53,980 nucleotides of DNA from the IMG/VR virus record IMGVR_UViG_3300050821_016084, positions 1 to 53,980 of that record. The stretch is one strand, 5' to 3'. This document shows positions 6,920-14,720 of this stretch, in pieces. Made by a program: the position numbers and the translations under genes. The stretch's first letter is position 1, and each line of letters begins with the position of its first letter. Under the pieces are notes generated by a model, which did not search any database, was not told the DNA's origin, and saw only the letters and a program-made list of their open reading frames with translations. Source of the DNA: a virus.

Positions 6920-7105
6920 TCACCATTTAGGCTGAACGCGCAACGATTCCAGCTGGGCAAAGGTAACATCGGTCCCCCTTACCTTCTGCAATTCGGCAAT
7001 GGCGGCTTCAATGCCAGCCACAATCTCAGCTGCTAAATTGTTGGTATTAGCTGAGTCCAGTACAACCTTGAGCAAAGACAGTACCAGATCTATGACGTTG
7101 ATCAC
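6920..7105 (-). CDS. Small helical hypothetical protein
   Basis: A 61-aa, mostly helical protein whose ATG (7105) overlaps the lipoprotein stop (ATGA). The first 20 residues are hydrophobic (INVIDLVLSLLKVVL), followed by an Ala/Glu-rich helix. Function unknown; its coupling to a lipoprotein gene suggests the two are made together. Confidence 0.65.
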   Translation of the reverse strand: MINVIDLVLSLLKVVLDSANTNNLAAEIVAGIEAAIAELQKVRGTDVTFAQLESLRVQPKW

Positions 7106-7473
7106 TTAATTATCCCCTTGATATCGGTGACTGCTTGGTTGGCGTTATTCAAAGCTGACTGCAAGCCTGCCTGGAAGCTCGAAACCGGCACGCACTTTTG
7201 ATTGGGATCAGGGGGAGGGCCGGAAGTTGCCCAGCCACAGTAGAGCTCGGTGGCAGTGATCAGAGCGTTCTGGGCAGCTACCCCACGATTGATGGTCACA
7301 CAAGTGGGCAGCTGGGGATTATTGGTACAGCTGGTTTGGTACTCGGATTGGGCACTCACCAGCGCACCATTCAGGGCAGCCGCCGTATCCCGGGCATTCT
7401 TTTCCACCCCACTGGGACAGGCCGCTAGAACCAGCAGCAGTGGGAAGGGTAGCAATTTCAGCATAAGTTTCAT
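7102..7473 (-). CDS. Small lipoprotein, possible outer-membrane spanin
   Basis: A 123-aa protein with a signal peptide ending in the lipobox LAAC (cysteine near residue 19), so it should be lipidated and exported. The mature part is helical and contains four further cysteines that could form disulfides. In a lysis region of a Gram-negative phage a small lipoprotein is often the outer spanin subunit, but no matching inner spanin is certain. Its transcript follows a hairpin resembling a terminator at 7502-7531. Confidence 0.75.
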   Translation of the reverse strand: MKLMLKLLPFPLLLVLAACPSGVEKNARDTAAALNGALVSAQSEYQTSCTNNPQLPTCVTINRGVAAQNALITATELYCGWATSGPPPDPNQKCVPVSSFQAGLQSALNNANQAVTDIKGIIK

Positions 7474-7501
7474 ATTATCCAGATTCCCTTTCGTTGCAAG
7501 T

Positions 7502-7531
7502 AAAAATGGTGAGTCGGTTAACCCACCATTT
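7502..7531 (-). terminator. Leftward terminator or attenuator
   Basis: Read leftward, AAATGGTG pairs with CACCATTT around a 12-base loop and is followed by T-rich sequence (TTTTTACTT). It lies in the 123-base gap between the membrane gene and the lipoprotein gene, and may reduce downstream late expression. Confidence 0.55.
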
Positions 7532-7596
7532 CAGTACACTTCACAGCTTGCGATTCGCTGCTGAAAGCATGCTTCATTCAAAAGCTCTCCACAAGA

Positions 7597-7953
7597 TTAC
7601 TTGGGTGCTACTTCTCCCATATCGGACCCGTTGAATCTCAAAATGAAACCCATGGAGTGTGTGAATCTGTCCACACTGAGACCGATCCAGGGAGCCACGG
7701 CATAGCTGACCGGGGGAATCATATGGGCTGCCGCTTCTCCCAGAAACCGTGGTCCGGCTATCCAGACCATCCACAGTACTCCATCAATCAGCAGCCTTAT
7801 TCTCAGTTCCCGGTGATTGAAGTCCCACCATATTCGGAAGCTATGAATAGAGTTTGATTGGGCCCGAATCGTGCCCCGGGCCTGCAACAAGATATGCAGC
7901 ACGACTCCCAGATAATACAAGAAGTAGACGTAGAGCGCCTCAGAGTTTCTCAT
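7597..7953 (-). CDS. Membrane protein of the lysis region
   Basis: A 118-aa protein. The frame is open to 8145, but ATG 7953 overlaps the endolysin stop (ATGA) and is the natural start. Hydrophobic segments occur at residues 6-25 (LYVYFLYYLGVVLHIL) and around 55-70 (LLIDGVLWMVWIAG), giving two probable membrane spans, followed by an amphipathic C-terminus. It is translationally coupled to the endolysin, consistent with a holin or holin-like role. No family match known to me. Confidence 0.65.
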   Translation of the reverse strand: MRNSEALYVYFLYYLGVVLHILLQARGTIRAQSNSIHSFRIWWDFNHRELRIRLLIDGVLWMVWIAGPRFLGEAAAHMIPPVSYAVAPWIGLSVDRFTHSMGFILRFNGSDMGEVAPK

Positions 7954-8438
7954 GTTGAGATTACATACCCGGTCATGTCCCACACTGCCGGGATTCCCTG
8001 GGTCACCAGCACGTTGCGAATCGCAGGCGGTGGCGACAAGGGCAGCTTGCCGGTCAGCTGGAAATGAGGCCAGTCGGGAAAGGTGCGCCACACCGAGCCT
8101 GACTCCAGCCCCAGAGTTGTTCCCACTGCCACAATTCTCTGCCATGCGGGATGCCCCACATTCCAGTCCGGTCCCAGATTGGTCATGGGGGCCACGTCTA
8201 CTGCCAGGCCGTAATTATGCCAGGATGACCCGGCTGGAGCATTGGTCACAATCTCGTTCGGAGGCGTGTGGTCAGTACGGCCTTTGGCATACAAGGCATC
8301 CTGCTCCTCCCATGTTCTCAGTCCTTGCGTGACCCGAATGGTGATGCCCTCCTGCGCCAGCAAAACAGCCATTCGCTTAATCTTCTCAGCCAGTAAGGGA
8401 TGCACATTCATCAGCCGAGCCTCAGAGACCGTGTCCAT
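7950..8438 (-). CDS. Endolysin, M15-type peptidase (L-Ala-D-Glu or D,D-peptidase)
   Basis: A 162-aa peptidase of the VanY/M15 fold. Zinc ligands are visible: H74 and D81 in SSWHNYGLAVDV and H125 in DWPHFQ. The RVTQGLRTWEEQDALYAKGR block (residues 35-54, in two parts) is typical of M15C phage endolysins such as the T5 and Listeria ply500 type. These cut the peptide stems of peptidoglycan during lysis. I use ATG 8438, preceded by GGGGA; ATG 8474 is also in frame. There is no signal peptide, so release should need a holin. Confidence 0.92.
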   Translation of the reverse strand: MDTVSEARLMNVHPLLAEKIKRMAVLLAQEGITIRVTQGLRTWEEQDALYAKGRTDHTPPNEIVTNAPAGSSWHNYGLAVDVAPMTNLGPDWNVGHPAWQRIVAVGTTLGLESGSVWRTFPDWPHFQLTGKLPLSPPPAIRNVLVTQGIPAVWDMTGYVIST

Positions 8439-8670
8439 TCCATTCCCCGTCAGAAGCCGCCGCAAAAATCGCATAGGCCGCTAGCTCTACCATCCTTTTA
8501 CGCCATTCTTCTTTGTTTCCATCCAGTTCCGCAATTCGTAACGAGAGATCCAGCTGCACCTCCTGGCGATCCCGGATAGGGCAAGTATCCCGGCGATAGA
8601 TCATTACCTGGATACCACTGATCACCTTTCGCAACACCGGCTCGTACTTGGACTCCTTTTCTGTAGGCAC
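8422..8670 (-). CDS. Small hypothetical protein of the lysis region
   Basis: An 82-aa, charged helical protein between a tiny membrane peptide and the endolysin. It overlaps the endolysin start by 17 bases. The C-terminal third is Ala-rich (ELAAYAIFAAASDGE). It has no predicted membrane span and no recognised domain. Confidence 0.65.
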   Translation of the reverse strand: MPTEKESKYEPVLRKVISGIQVMIYRRDTCPIRDRQEVQLDLSLRIAELDGNKEEWRKRMVELAAYAIFAAASDGEWNGHGL

Positions 8671-8678
8671 GTTCGTTA

Positions 8679-8756
8679 TCAGGAATAAACGTTGAACAGT
8701 AAGTAAAATATGATGGTTACCAGAATGATGTCGAATACGATCTCAAAAGTAGTCAC
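8679..8756 (-). CDS. 25-aa single-span membrane peptide
   Basis: A 25-residue frame whose GTG start (8756-8754) overlaps the TGA stop of the upstream membrane-protein gene (GTGA). Residues 6-21 are almost entirely hydrophobic (IVFDIILVTIIFYLL), giving one membrane span. The stop is nine bases before the next ATG. It is too short for standard gene callers. The coupled start, composition and position beside the endolysin argue that it is translated, perhaps as a holin, pinholin or antiholin component. Confidence 0.55.
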   Translation of the reverse strand: MTTFEIVFDIILVTIIFYLLFNVYS

Positions 8757-9154
8757 GGCTTGGCTGGCCCTGTAGCCAGCGGCCCGGGCATCTGGGGCAG
8801 AATGCTATTGATGTAGGGCACCTTGGATACCGCAAAGTCCATAATGGAATCCAGAGTATGCCCAAAGGCTCCCGCAAACACGGCAAACTGGGTGACCATG
8901 GAAACTACCCAGGAAAAGTTGGTCCAGCCCAAGGCTGCCAGCGCTTTATCAGCAAAGCCTGGGGTAAACAGCGCCCAGAATACCAGGCTCTCAATGAAGA
9001 ATCGTACCAAAAGGGGAATCCAGCAACGTACCCAGAACTGCTTGTAATTGCTGGCAATCGGGTTAGGCCCAGTGACTAAATAATAGGCCCTTTTTAACCA
9101 ATACATCAGAGCCCCAATGAAGAACCACAACCATAGCCATAACAGGTGGCGCAT
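8753..9154 (-). CDS. Membrane protein of the lysis region
   Basis: A 133-aa protein with a Trp/Leu-rich first span (LLWLWLWFFIGALMYWL) and at least two more hydrophobic stretches (LLVRFFIESLVFWALF; VVSMVTQFAVFAGAFG). The C-terminal tail is Pro-rich. A three-span membrane protein at the head of an endolysin cluster is a plausible class I holin, though longer than most. The stop overlaps the start of the 25-aa membrane peptide. Confidence 0.7.
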   Translation of the reverse strand: MRHLLWLWLWFFIGALMYWLKRAYYLVTGPNPIASNYKQFWVRCWIPLLVRFFIESLVFWALFTPGFADKALAALGWTNFSWVVSMVTQFAVFAGAFGHTLDSIMDFAVSKVPYINSILPQMPGPLATGPAKP

Positions 9155-9224
9155 TGATTTACTCCCTTGCTACTATTGTCAGCCCTAAAGACTGCCACCA
9201 CAATGGCTAAATAGTAATGGCACC

Positions 9225-9620
9225 TTAGCGGGGGTCCGCTGATGCCACAAATTGACAGGAGGCAGTGGTGCCATTGACGGTGTACACTGAGATATTGCAA
9301 CGACATCCCAGTGCAGGCTTATTGGAAACACTTCTAAACTCTCCACTGGTAGAAGTCGACTGGTCAAACTGATTGTAGGTGGTACCACCATCTACCGAAC
9401 ACTCAAAGTTAGTGGTAATGGCTGTAGCCGTGCCTCCCGAGACCACCACTTGCCAGGAATATTTGTTGTAGATCCCGGAGAAAAAGAAAGTGGTCCCGGC
9501 CCCGGTTGTAGCTGTGCCTGCCGGGATTGAGACTGCCACTGAACCCGGAGAATAGGTAGCTCCCCAGAGCAGCACGGTTCCCAGCAACAATAGTGAGAGA
9601 ATTCCTGCAATTCGTTTCAT
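9225..9620 (-). CDS. Exported beta-rich protein with signal peptide
   Basis: A 131-aa protein starting with a textbook signal peptide: basic start (MKRIAG), hydrophobic LSLLLLGTVLL core, cleavage probably after WGA (about residue 21). The mature part is Thr/Ser/Gly-rich beta structure (GTTFFFSGIYNKYSWQVVV; ECSVDGGTTYNQF) with four cysteines that could form disulfides. It is coupled (ATGA) to the basic protein upstream. Its resemblance to a decoration or fibre-tip domain suggests a surface-exposed product, but why a phage late gene exports it is unclear. Confidence 0.75.
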   Translation of the reverse strand: MKRIAGILSLLLLGTVLLWGATYSPGSVAVSIPAGTATTGAGTTFFFSGIYNKYSWQVVVSGGTATAITTNFECSVDGGTTYNQFDQSTSTSGEFRSVSNKPALGCRCNISVYTVNGTTASCQFVASADPR

Positions 9621-9808
9621 GACTTGTGGCTCCGTCTATGCGATTTCTTTTTACTACGAATATACCCACCCGAGGAAGTCAGCCGGTGAGCCCGTTTCAT
9701 GGAGAGTGCTTCTGCCACGGCCTGTTTCTGAGGGATGCCTTCTTTCACTAGATGGGAAATCTTCTTACCCTCAGGAGAGCGTGGCTTGCGACGATGCTTG
9801 GCTCTCAT
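9617..9808 (-). CDS. Small basic phage protein
   Basis: A 63-aa Lys/Arg/His-rich protein. The central HLVKEGIPQKQAVAEALS pattern is common to many tiny phage proteins of unknown role (DUF6496-like, from memory). ATG 9808 overlaps the upstream stop as ATGA, so I prefer it to the in-frame ATG at 9820. The C-terminus is extremely basic (SKKKSHRRSHKS), suggesting nucleic-acid contact. It is one of several highly basic micro-proteins in this late block. Confidence 0.8.
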   Translation of the reverse strand: MRAKHRRKPRSPEGKKISHLVKEGIPQKQAVAEALSMKRAHRLTSSGGYIRSKKKSHRRSHKS

Positions 9809-10587
9809 TTGATCCCCCACCTTTCTTTGAAAGCTGCCAGATCTGCTGCACTGAAATTCGCTCCCCCACCACCTTCTTTGCCAAGCGTCTTGGGAGACTT
9901 CTCATAAGCGGGTCCCCACTGTTTCATCTCAGCTGTCTTCAGGGCATCCATGGCATCCCGCAATTGTGATCCGGTATGAAACATCTCTGGACTGCCACTA
10001 GCCCTTTGCTGGGCATAGCGAGCCTTGAGATTATCGACCAGCGCTCTCTGCTGCTCTAGTGATGGCCCTGCAATGGGTGGTAGCTCTCCGGGCCCTCTCC
10101 GGGTAGCCATGTCCACAGCTGACTCAGTAGTGGCAGGAGTGCGAGGCACCACTTCTCCCTCTATCGTGCGTGCAGCAGAACGCGCACCACCCTCTCCACC
10201 GGCCTGCCCCAAGATGAATGCTGATAGAGCGTCTCCTATCACATTCTCGGGCTTCGAATAAGTAGACTTGAGGGCTTCTCCCATAGCCTTCAATCCGCCT
10301 CCATGGGGATAAGGAGGCTTAGCAACTGCTTCTCCTAATTTACCGATATAGTCCCCCATCTTCAGTGGATCTAGATCATCTTTCAAGCGCAGACCAATCC
10401 GCTCATACAAGCTATTCAGGGGAGGCCTTCTCTCCCCGGTATAGATCAGATTGATAACCTCAGGCCTCCTCTCCAACACCTTGCGTACCAGCTCCTCATC
10501 TGGCACCTTAGACAAACGGGAATCGCGCTGCTTAATAGCTTGCGCCAATTGCTGGATTGTCAGTCTATCGGCCACCACTCGCTCCAA
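9805..10587 (-). CDS. Probable internal virion protein
   Basis: A 260-aa protein in the ejection-protein cluster. It overlaps the end of the 506-aa gene; the start is TTG 10587 or GTG about 10578, no ATG being available. The N-terminus looks helical (TIQQLAQAIKQRDSRLSKV) with a PDEELVRKVLERRPEV segment, followed by a Gly/Ala/Pro-rich low-complexity region. Proteins of this character next to a tail hub in podoviruses are often ejected with the DNA. No enzymatic motif seen. Confidence 0.7.
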   Translation of the reverse strand: MERVVADRLTIQQLAQAIKQRDSRLSKVPDEELVRKVLERRPEVINLIYTGERRPPLNSLYERIGLRLKDDLDPLKMGDYIGKLGEAVAKPPYPHGGGLKAMGEALKSTYSKPENVIGDALSAFILGQAGGEGGARSAARTIEGEVVPRTPATTESAVDMATRRGPGELPPIAGPSLEQQRALVDNLKARYAQQRASGSPEMFHTGSQLRDAMDALKTAEMKQWGPAYEKSPKTLGKEGGGGANFSAADLAAFKERWGIK

Positions 10588-12085
10588 ACATCTGATCTAG
10601 AATCTTGTCGGTATCGTCACCTTGGCTGGCCGCTACTGGCTGAGCTACTTGTCCCAGAAATGGCAGCTTTCGAGGCGGCCCAGCGGGAGCCTGCAAACCC
10701 CGCTGCAGCACATTCTCCGGTCGCGACATTTTCTCAATAAAGGCATCTGCAGCAACTTTCGACAGTAGATAGCCAATCGCCCCACCAGCAATTCCCTCAG
10801 CCCCACCATGCATGAATCCCAGTCCTGCTCCACCGGCTCCAAACAAGGCCTCAATCGCCTTCCGTCGCCAGAACTCTACATTGCCACCCTTGGCCTCTAG
10901 CTTATCCACCCGCGCCTGGGTCTGATCTTGAATCTCTTTCCAAGCCCCATACTGCCGTTTAAGATCACGATAGCCTGTAAGCTTAGCTTCAATCTGATCT
11001 TGCAAAGCCATCTTGAGTGCCTTCTCTCCCAAAATGGGATCACCATTAGCCAAGCGAAAGATCTGATCACGCTCTGGAAGATTGTCAAACTTGACCGATT
11101 TTCTATTCAGGCCCTGAACGATAGTTTCAGCCTTAGCGAGATCTACAGGATTTTTAAACATCTCATCTTGGATTCGCTGAGCATAATCAAGAATTACCTG
11201 AGCCTCTTTAGGAGATGAAGTTTTAATCGTCCAGTCAACCCGATTGCGGATTGCATCGGTAGCAGCGAAACGATCAATCAGAGTAGCTTGCGGATTGATT
11301 CTGGATAGCTCAGTATTCAATTCCTGAGCTGCATTATGCCGCTTCATGGAAGCGTATTCTTCTAGAGCCGGTAGATCCTTCACTGGAGCAGTTCTCAGAT
11401 CATTGCCTACTACCCGATAAGCATCTCTCAGTTTGGGAGTCATTTTGGGAGCCGGTGCCAAGGCTGCTACAAACGCACTCTCTCCTCGGGCAAAGAACTG
11501 AGGAGCAATAGCATTGATCAGTCCCTTGCCTCCCCGATAAGCCTGCGCTGCAGCCGGAGCAGCAGCCGCTACCTGCGACAATCCACTCAGAATCTTCTGC
11601 GAGCCCTCGGGAGTCTTGTAGCCCTCAGAGGCTCCTTCCATGGCTTCTCCTGCTCCCATTGCTCCATAGCCCAATCCCAGACCAGTTAATCCTGCCCGGG
11701 AAACCTTGCCAATCAGTCCGGGAATCTTGGCAGTCTGAGATATACCTGCAGCTGCTATGGCTGCAGGGCTGCTGGCAGCAGATGCTGTCTTGGCCAAATC
11801 AGCCGCGAATCCAGAGTGAAATACTCGACTAAAAGCCTGACCAGGAGTCTCTCCCTTTCTGGGAGTGGTATCCTTCTCCTTCTCCAGATCAGCCACACTC
11901 TTCATCTGCCCACCCGTAGCCCAGCTCAGAAACCGGTCGGGTGACACAGTTCCCTTGTTGACCCGGTCCCACCAAGTTGGGCCAGCAGGGGGCAAGGCCA
12001 CCGGGGTAGACTCGGTGGTGATAGGCGTAGACTGAACAAGATCGTCATCAGTAACCGTAATCGTGCCTTTTTCCTGAGGAGGCAT
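10565..12085 (-). CDS. Probable internal virion (ejection) protein
   Basis: A 506-aa protein, largely alpha-helical, with an Ala/Gly-rich middle that includes amphipathic or membrane-active stretches (GLTGLGLGYGAMGAGEAM; ALFGAGGAGLGFMHGGAEGI). Charged helices lie around residues 215-395. Ejection proteins of podoviruses commonly show this mix of helices and glycine-rich membrane-inserting segments. The assignment rests on composition and on position after the tail-hub genes, not on a family match. Confidence 0.7.
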   Translation of the reverse strand: MPPQEKGTITVTDDDLVQSTPITTESTPVALPPAGPTWWDRVNKGTVSPDRFLSWATGGQMKSVADLEKEKDTTPRKGETPGQAFSRVFHSGFAADLAKTASAASSPAAIAAAGISQTAKIPGLIGKVSRAGLTGLGLGYGAMGAGEAMEGASEGYKTPEGSQKILSGLSQVAAAAPAAAQAYRGGKGLINAIAPQFFARGESAFVAALAPAPKMTPKLRDAYRVVGNDLRTAPVKDLPALEEYASMKRHNAAQELNTELSRINPQATLIDRFAATDAIRNRVDWTIKTSSPKEAQVILDYAQRIQDEMFKNPVDLAKAETIVQGLNRKSVKFDNLPERDQIFRLANGDPILGEKALKMALQDQIEAKLTGYRDLKRQYGAWKEIQDQTQARVDKLEAKGGNVEFWRRKAIEALFGAGGAGLGFMHGGAEGIAGGAIGYLLSKVAADAFIEKMSRPENVLQRGLQAPAGPPRKLPFLGQVAQPVAASQGDDTDKILDQMFGASGGR

Positions 12086-12092
12086 ATTTCAC

Positions 12093-13301
12093 CTAATAAG
12101 GCTTAACCTTGATTGATCCATCGGGATGAACGTCAGTGACTCGCGACCTGCCTTGACCCTTCACGGTCACGTCTTCCCCGATAAAATGAACTCCTGGTAC
12201 CGGCTGTAGCCCAGGCATAGTACGCGGCATCTTATTCGCAATCCGTTCAGCTTTGGCTTGCTCCCAAGCCTCCTGCCAGATAAGAGTGCGATTCTTGATG
12301 GCCAATCCCAGCATATTCTGCCGTTCTTGAGGAGTAAGAAACTGGCCATTGACTACCCGTGTATAGAGTGCCTGCAGATCTTCTGGTAACGACCGGGAAA
12401 TAATCGCCCGATCAATCTCAGCATTAGTAATACGGGCCCCCCGCTGAGCAGATAGCGTCATGCCGATATGGTTGAAAGTAAGTGCCACATCGTTCTGAGG
12501 ATTAGGATGCTTCACTGCATCCAGCATGATCAGATAACGCTTATCTGCCTCGCCCACTGGAGAAATAATCTTGGTAATCTCTGCCCGGGTAGCTGGCTTG
12601 ATTCCAATCACTCGGGTTCCCTTGGGTAATCCCAGCATATTGGTAAGCGTAGACGGACTAGGGGCGGGTCCACCACCTACCTTGGGAGCCGAGCCTTCAG
12701 GAACTTTTCTGGTAATAGTTCGCTTGGGAGTGGTAATAATTGCTGGACCCTGTGGTGTGTCTACCACATTAGTCTGAGTGGTGTCAGTGACAGTAGCTTT
12801 CCCAGGAAGATTGCCTTCAATCACCTTTTGAGAGATGGTTGCCAGTCGGCGTCTCGCTCCCACGTAATCATTCGCAAGAATATCAGGATAGATTTCCCTT
12901 CTTGCCATGTCTTGTATATTAGCGGGAAGTCCTTGGAGTTCTTCCTCCAGCGCTTGAGCGTCCTGAGCAGTATCAACTCCCGTCACCTCGGTATATTTGA
13001 TGGAGCCATCTTTGGGATCTTGCACTCCTGAATAAAGCCTGCCTCCTACCACCCGCGAGCCAATAAACTTGGGCTGCATGGCCAGCCGCTTGCGTTCCTC
13101 AAATTCTGCCTGCTCACGCTTCTCCCGGATACCCGCAATCCCGGCATACTGACGAGCAATCTCCTGCTGGCTCTGCTCAGTGCCCAGACGTGATTGTTCC
13201 AGCGCCAGCTTGATCTTCTCAATGGCCTCCTGACGCTGCAGCTCTTTCGCCTGAGCGAGAGACCCACCTACCGATGCTATGCCTGCGGCTACGCTACCCA
13301 A
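12093..13301 (-). CDS. Probable internal virion protein with coiled coil
   Basis: A 402-aa protein. Residues 15-75 form a long charged coiled coil (KELQRQEAIEKIKLALEQ). A Thr/Pro-rich linker near 170-215 joins a C-terminal part with predicted helices and a short SH3-like or KOW-like beta end (VHFIGEDVTVKG, DVHPDGSIKVK). It overlaps the upstream gene by eight bases. Likely virion-associated; specific role unknown. Confidence 0.7.
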   Translation of the reverse strand: MGSVAAGIASVGGSLAQAKELQRQEAIEKIKLALEQSRLGTEQSQQEIARQYAGIAGIREKREQAEFEERKRLAMQPKFIGSRVVGGRLYSGVQDPKDGSIKYTEVTGVDTAQDAQALEEELQGLPANIQDMARREIYPDILANDYVGARRRLATISQKVIEGNLPGKATVTDTTQTNVVDTPQGPAIITTPKRTITRKVPEGSAPKVGGGPAPSPSTLTNMLGLPKGTRVIGIKPATRAEITKIISPVGEADKRYLIMLDAVKHPNPQNDVALTFNHIGMTLSAQRGARITNAEIDRAIISRSLPEDLQALYTRVVNGQFLTPQERQNMLGLAIKNRTLIWQEAWEQAKAERIANKMPRTMPGLQPVPGVHFIGEDVTVKGQGRSRVTDVHPDGSIKVKPY

Positions 13302-13902
13302 CTTGGCTACCTCCTCCTCCGCTTACATCTGGAGCAGTAATGCCGATATCCGATGGCGGAACTCCCCAACTGCCACCCGAGGGATCAGTGTTAGGAAGTT
13401 GGAATCCCCCTCCTCCTCCTGCGGCCCCTCCTGGCAATATTCCCTTGAGCATCATGGCCAACTGATCCGGTCTCATGGTCGACTGGATGGCGCTCAATGC
13501 CTCAATGGGCAGCCCAATAGCCTTGAAAGCTTCCTGCAAAGCAAATTGCTGCTCCTGTTGCTGGTAGGGAGCCAAGGCCTGGGACAGCACTTGGGTCTGA
13601 ATTCCGGGGGCCTGCGATAAGCCCTGTTCAGCTAGAGAGGCATTCACAATATTCTCCGTACCCTTGACCAGCCCAGTTGAAAGTGGCTTGGTAAGACCAG
13701 TCACCATATTGGCAATAGCCTCAGGATGCTTTGAATAATAAGTAGCCCGGTCCATGGCCGCTTTCTCTTTTTGGGCCAGTGAGAACTGGTTGATTGATCC
13801 CAGAATCCCCGTCAGGCTGCCCAAGGGATTCTTCTCTATCCCTCCCAATACACTGCCACCTATCTTCCCCAGTGCTCCCAAGATTCCGCTAAATGCCTCC
13901 AT
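13294..13902 (-). CDS. Virion-associated hypothetical protein
   Basis: A 202-aa protein with a Gly/Leu/Ile-rich N-terminus (GILGALGKIGGSVLGGI) that looks membrane-active, Gln-rich helices in the middle (APYQQQEQQFALQEAF), and a Gly-rich tail. Composition and place match the small ejection proteins found beside the tail hub in podoviruses. No family recognised. Confidence 0.65.
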   Translation of the reverse strand: MEAFSGILGALGKIGGSVLGGIEKNPLGSLTGILGSINQFSLAQKEKAAMDRATYYSKHPEAIANMVTGLTKPLSTGLVKGTENIVNASLAEQGLSQAPGIQTQVLSQALAPYQQQEQQFALQEAFKAIGLPIEALSAIQSTMRPDQLAMMLKGILPGGAAGGGGGFQLPNTDPSGGSWGVPPSDIGITAPDVSGGGGSQVG

Positions 13903-13911
13903 AAAACCTCC

Positions 13912-14328
13912 CTATCCCTGACTGCCGCTCAGCCCAAACGTGGCTCCTACCATAGTCTCCGGATTGCTGCCAGTATTGGTAGTCGTGCCGCCAGTCCCTG
14001 GCCCGGTTCCCAAAAACGATGACAGGGCCCCCCGGCCTACTCCGGTATTAGCCTCCCCCGGCAAGCCTGCAATCACGGCTGCCAGATCGGTGAGAGATGG
14101 AGCATTGAGCGCTCCCCCACCTTGCTCTTGAGCATTAGGCAATGAGGCCAACAACATCTTCTGCTTGGCAGCCGCATCGGCCTGGGCCTGTTTCAGCTGA
14201 GCTGCCTGCTCCTGCTTCGCGGCATCGCCCGGGGAGGGCAGGCCCACGCCTGCCAGATTCATACCCAGCTCCGTGCCCCCAATCGCTGCAGTGATGCCGC
14301 TAATAATCAATGGAAGCGCTACTGGCAT
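13912..14328 (-). CDS. Small virion-associated hypothetical protein
   Basis: A 138-aa protein. The first 30 residues are hydrophobic and Gly-rich (ALPLIISGITAAIGGTELGM), then an Ala/Gln/Lys helix (AAKQEQAAQLKQAQADAAAK), then a Gly/Thr/Asn-rich unstructured tail. It overlaps the acetyltransferase-like gene stop. Likely a small internal or tail-associated protein. Confidence 0.65.
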   Translation of the reverse strand: MPVALPLIISGITAAIGGTELGMNLAGVGLPSPGDAAKQEQAAQLKQAQADAAAKQKMLLASLPNAQEQGGGALNAPSLTDLAAVIAGLPGEANTGVGRGALSSFLGTGPGTGGTTTNTGSNPETMVGATFGLSGSQG

Positions 14329-14720
14329 CAGATTTCTCCCACATGCTTGGCATTCACGCTGCCTGCAATCAAAGTAGTAGTAGAGCTAAACACCAGTCCT
14401 GCCCGAAACGCAATTCTATGTAGTGCCTGCTCTCGTGGTCTGGAGCATATATCCAAACAAGCTATGTAGCCTAGGCATTTCCGGGCCCTGAGATCCCGGA
14501 TAAACTGGCGTAGAAGCTTGCCCAAGGCCCAGTGCGGTGCGCTTTCAAGCATCTTCAGCCGCCAGATAAACACCAGCCCATGGCAAGGTGCAGCAATCAG
14601 TATGCCCACCACTCCTCTCTCACCATCTCTCGCCAGCCATACCCAGTGATCATCCAAGGTCAGCAGAGGCCAATTCTCGCCTTCTTTCAAGCCCTCCGGG
14701 ATGGCATCCAGATCAATCAC
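14328..14720 (-). CDS. GNAT-like acetyltransferase
   Basis: A 130-aa protein with a GNAT-like layout: strands (WPLLTLDDHWVWLARDG; VVGILIAAPCHGLVFIWRL), a helix rich in Arg (LGKLLRQFIRDLRARKC) at the place of the acetyl-CoA-binding loop, and a final AFRAGLVF segment. GTG 14720 overlaps the upstream TAG (TAGTG) and is preferred to the upstream ATG at 14765. GNAT-fold proteins occur in podovirus tail regions between tail-hub and ejection genes; the substrate is not known. The canonical Q/RxxGxG/A loop is not obvious, so activity is uncertain. Confidence 0.6.
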   Translation of the reverse strand: MIDLDAIPEGLKEGENWPLLTLDDHWVWLARDGERGVVGILIAAPCHGLVFIWRLKMLESAPHWALGKLLRQFIRDLRARKCLGYIACLDICSRPREQALHRIAFRAGLVFSSTTTLIAGSVNAKHVGEI

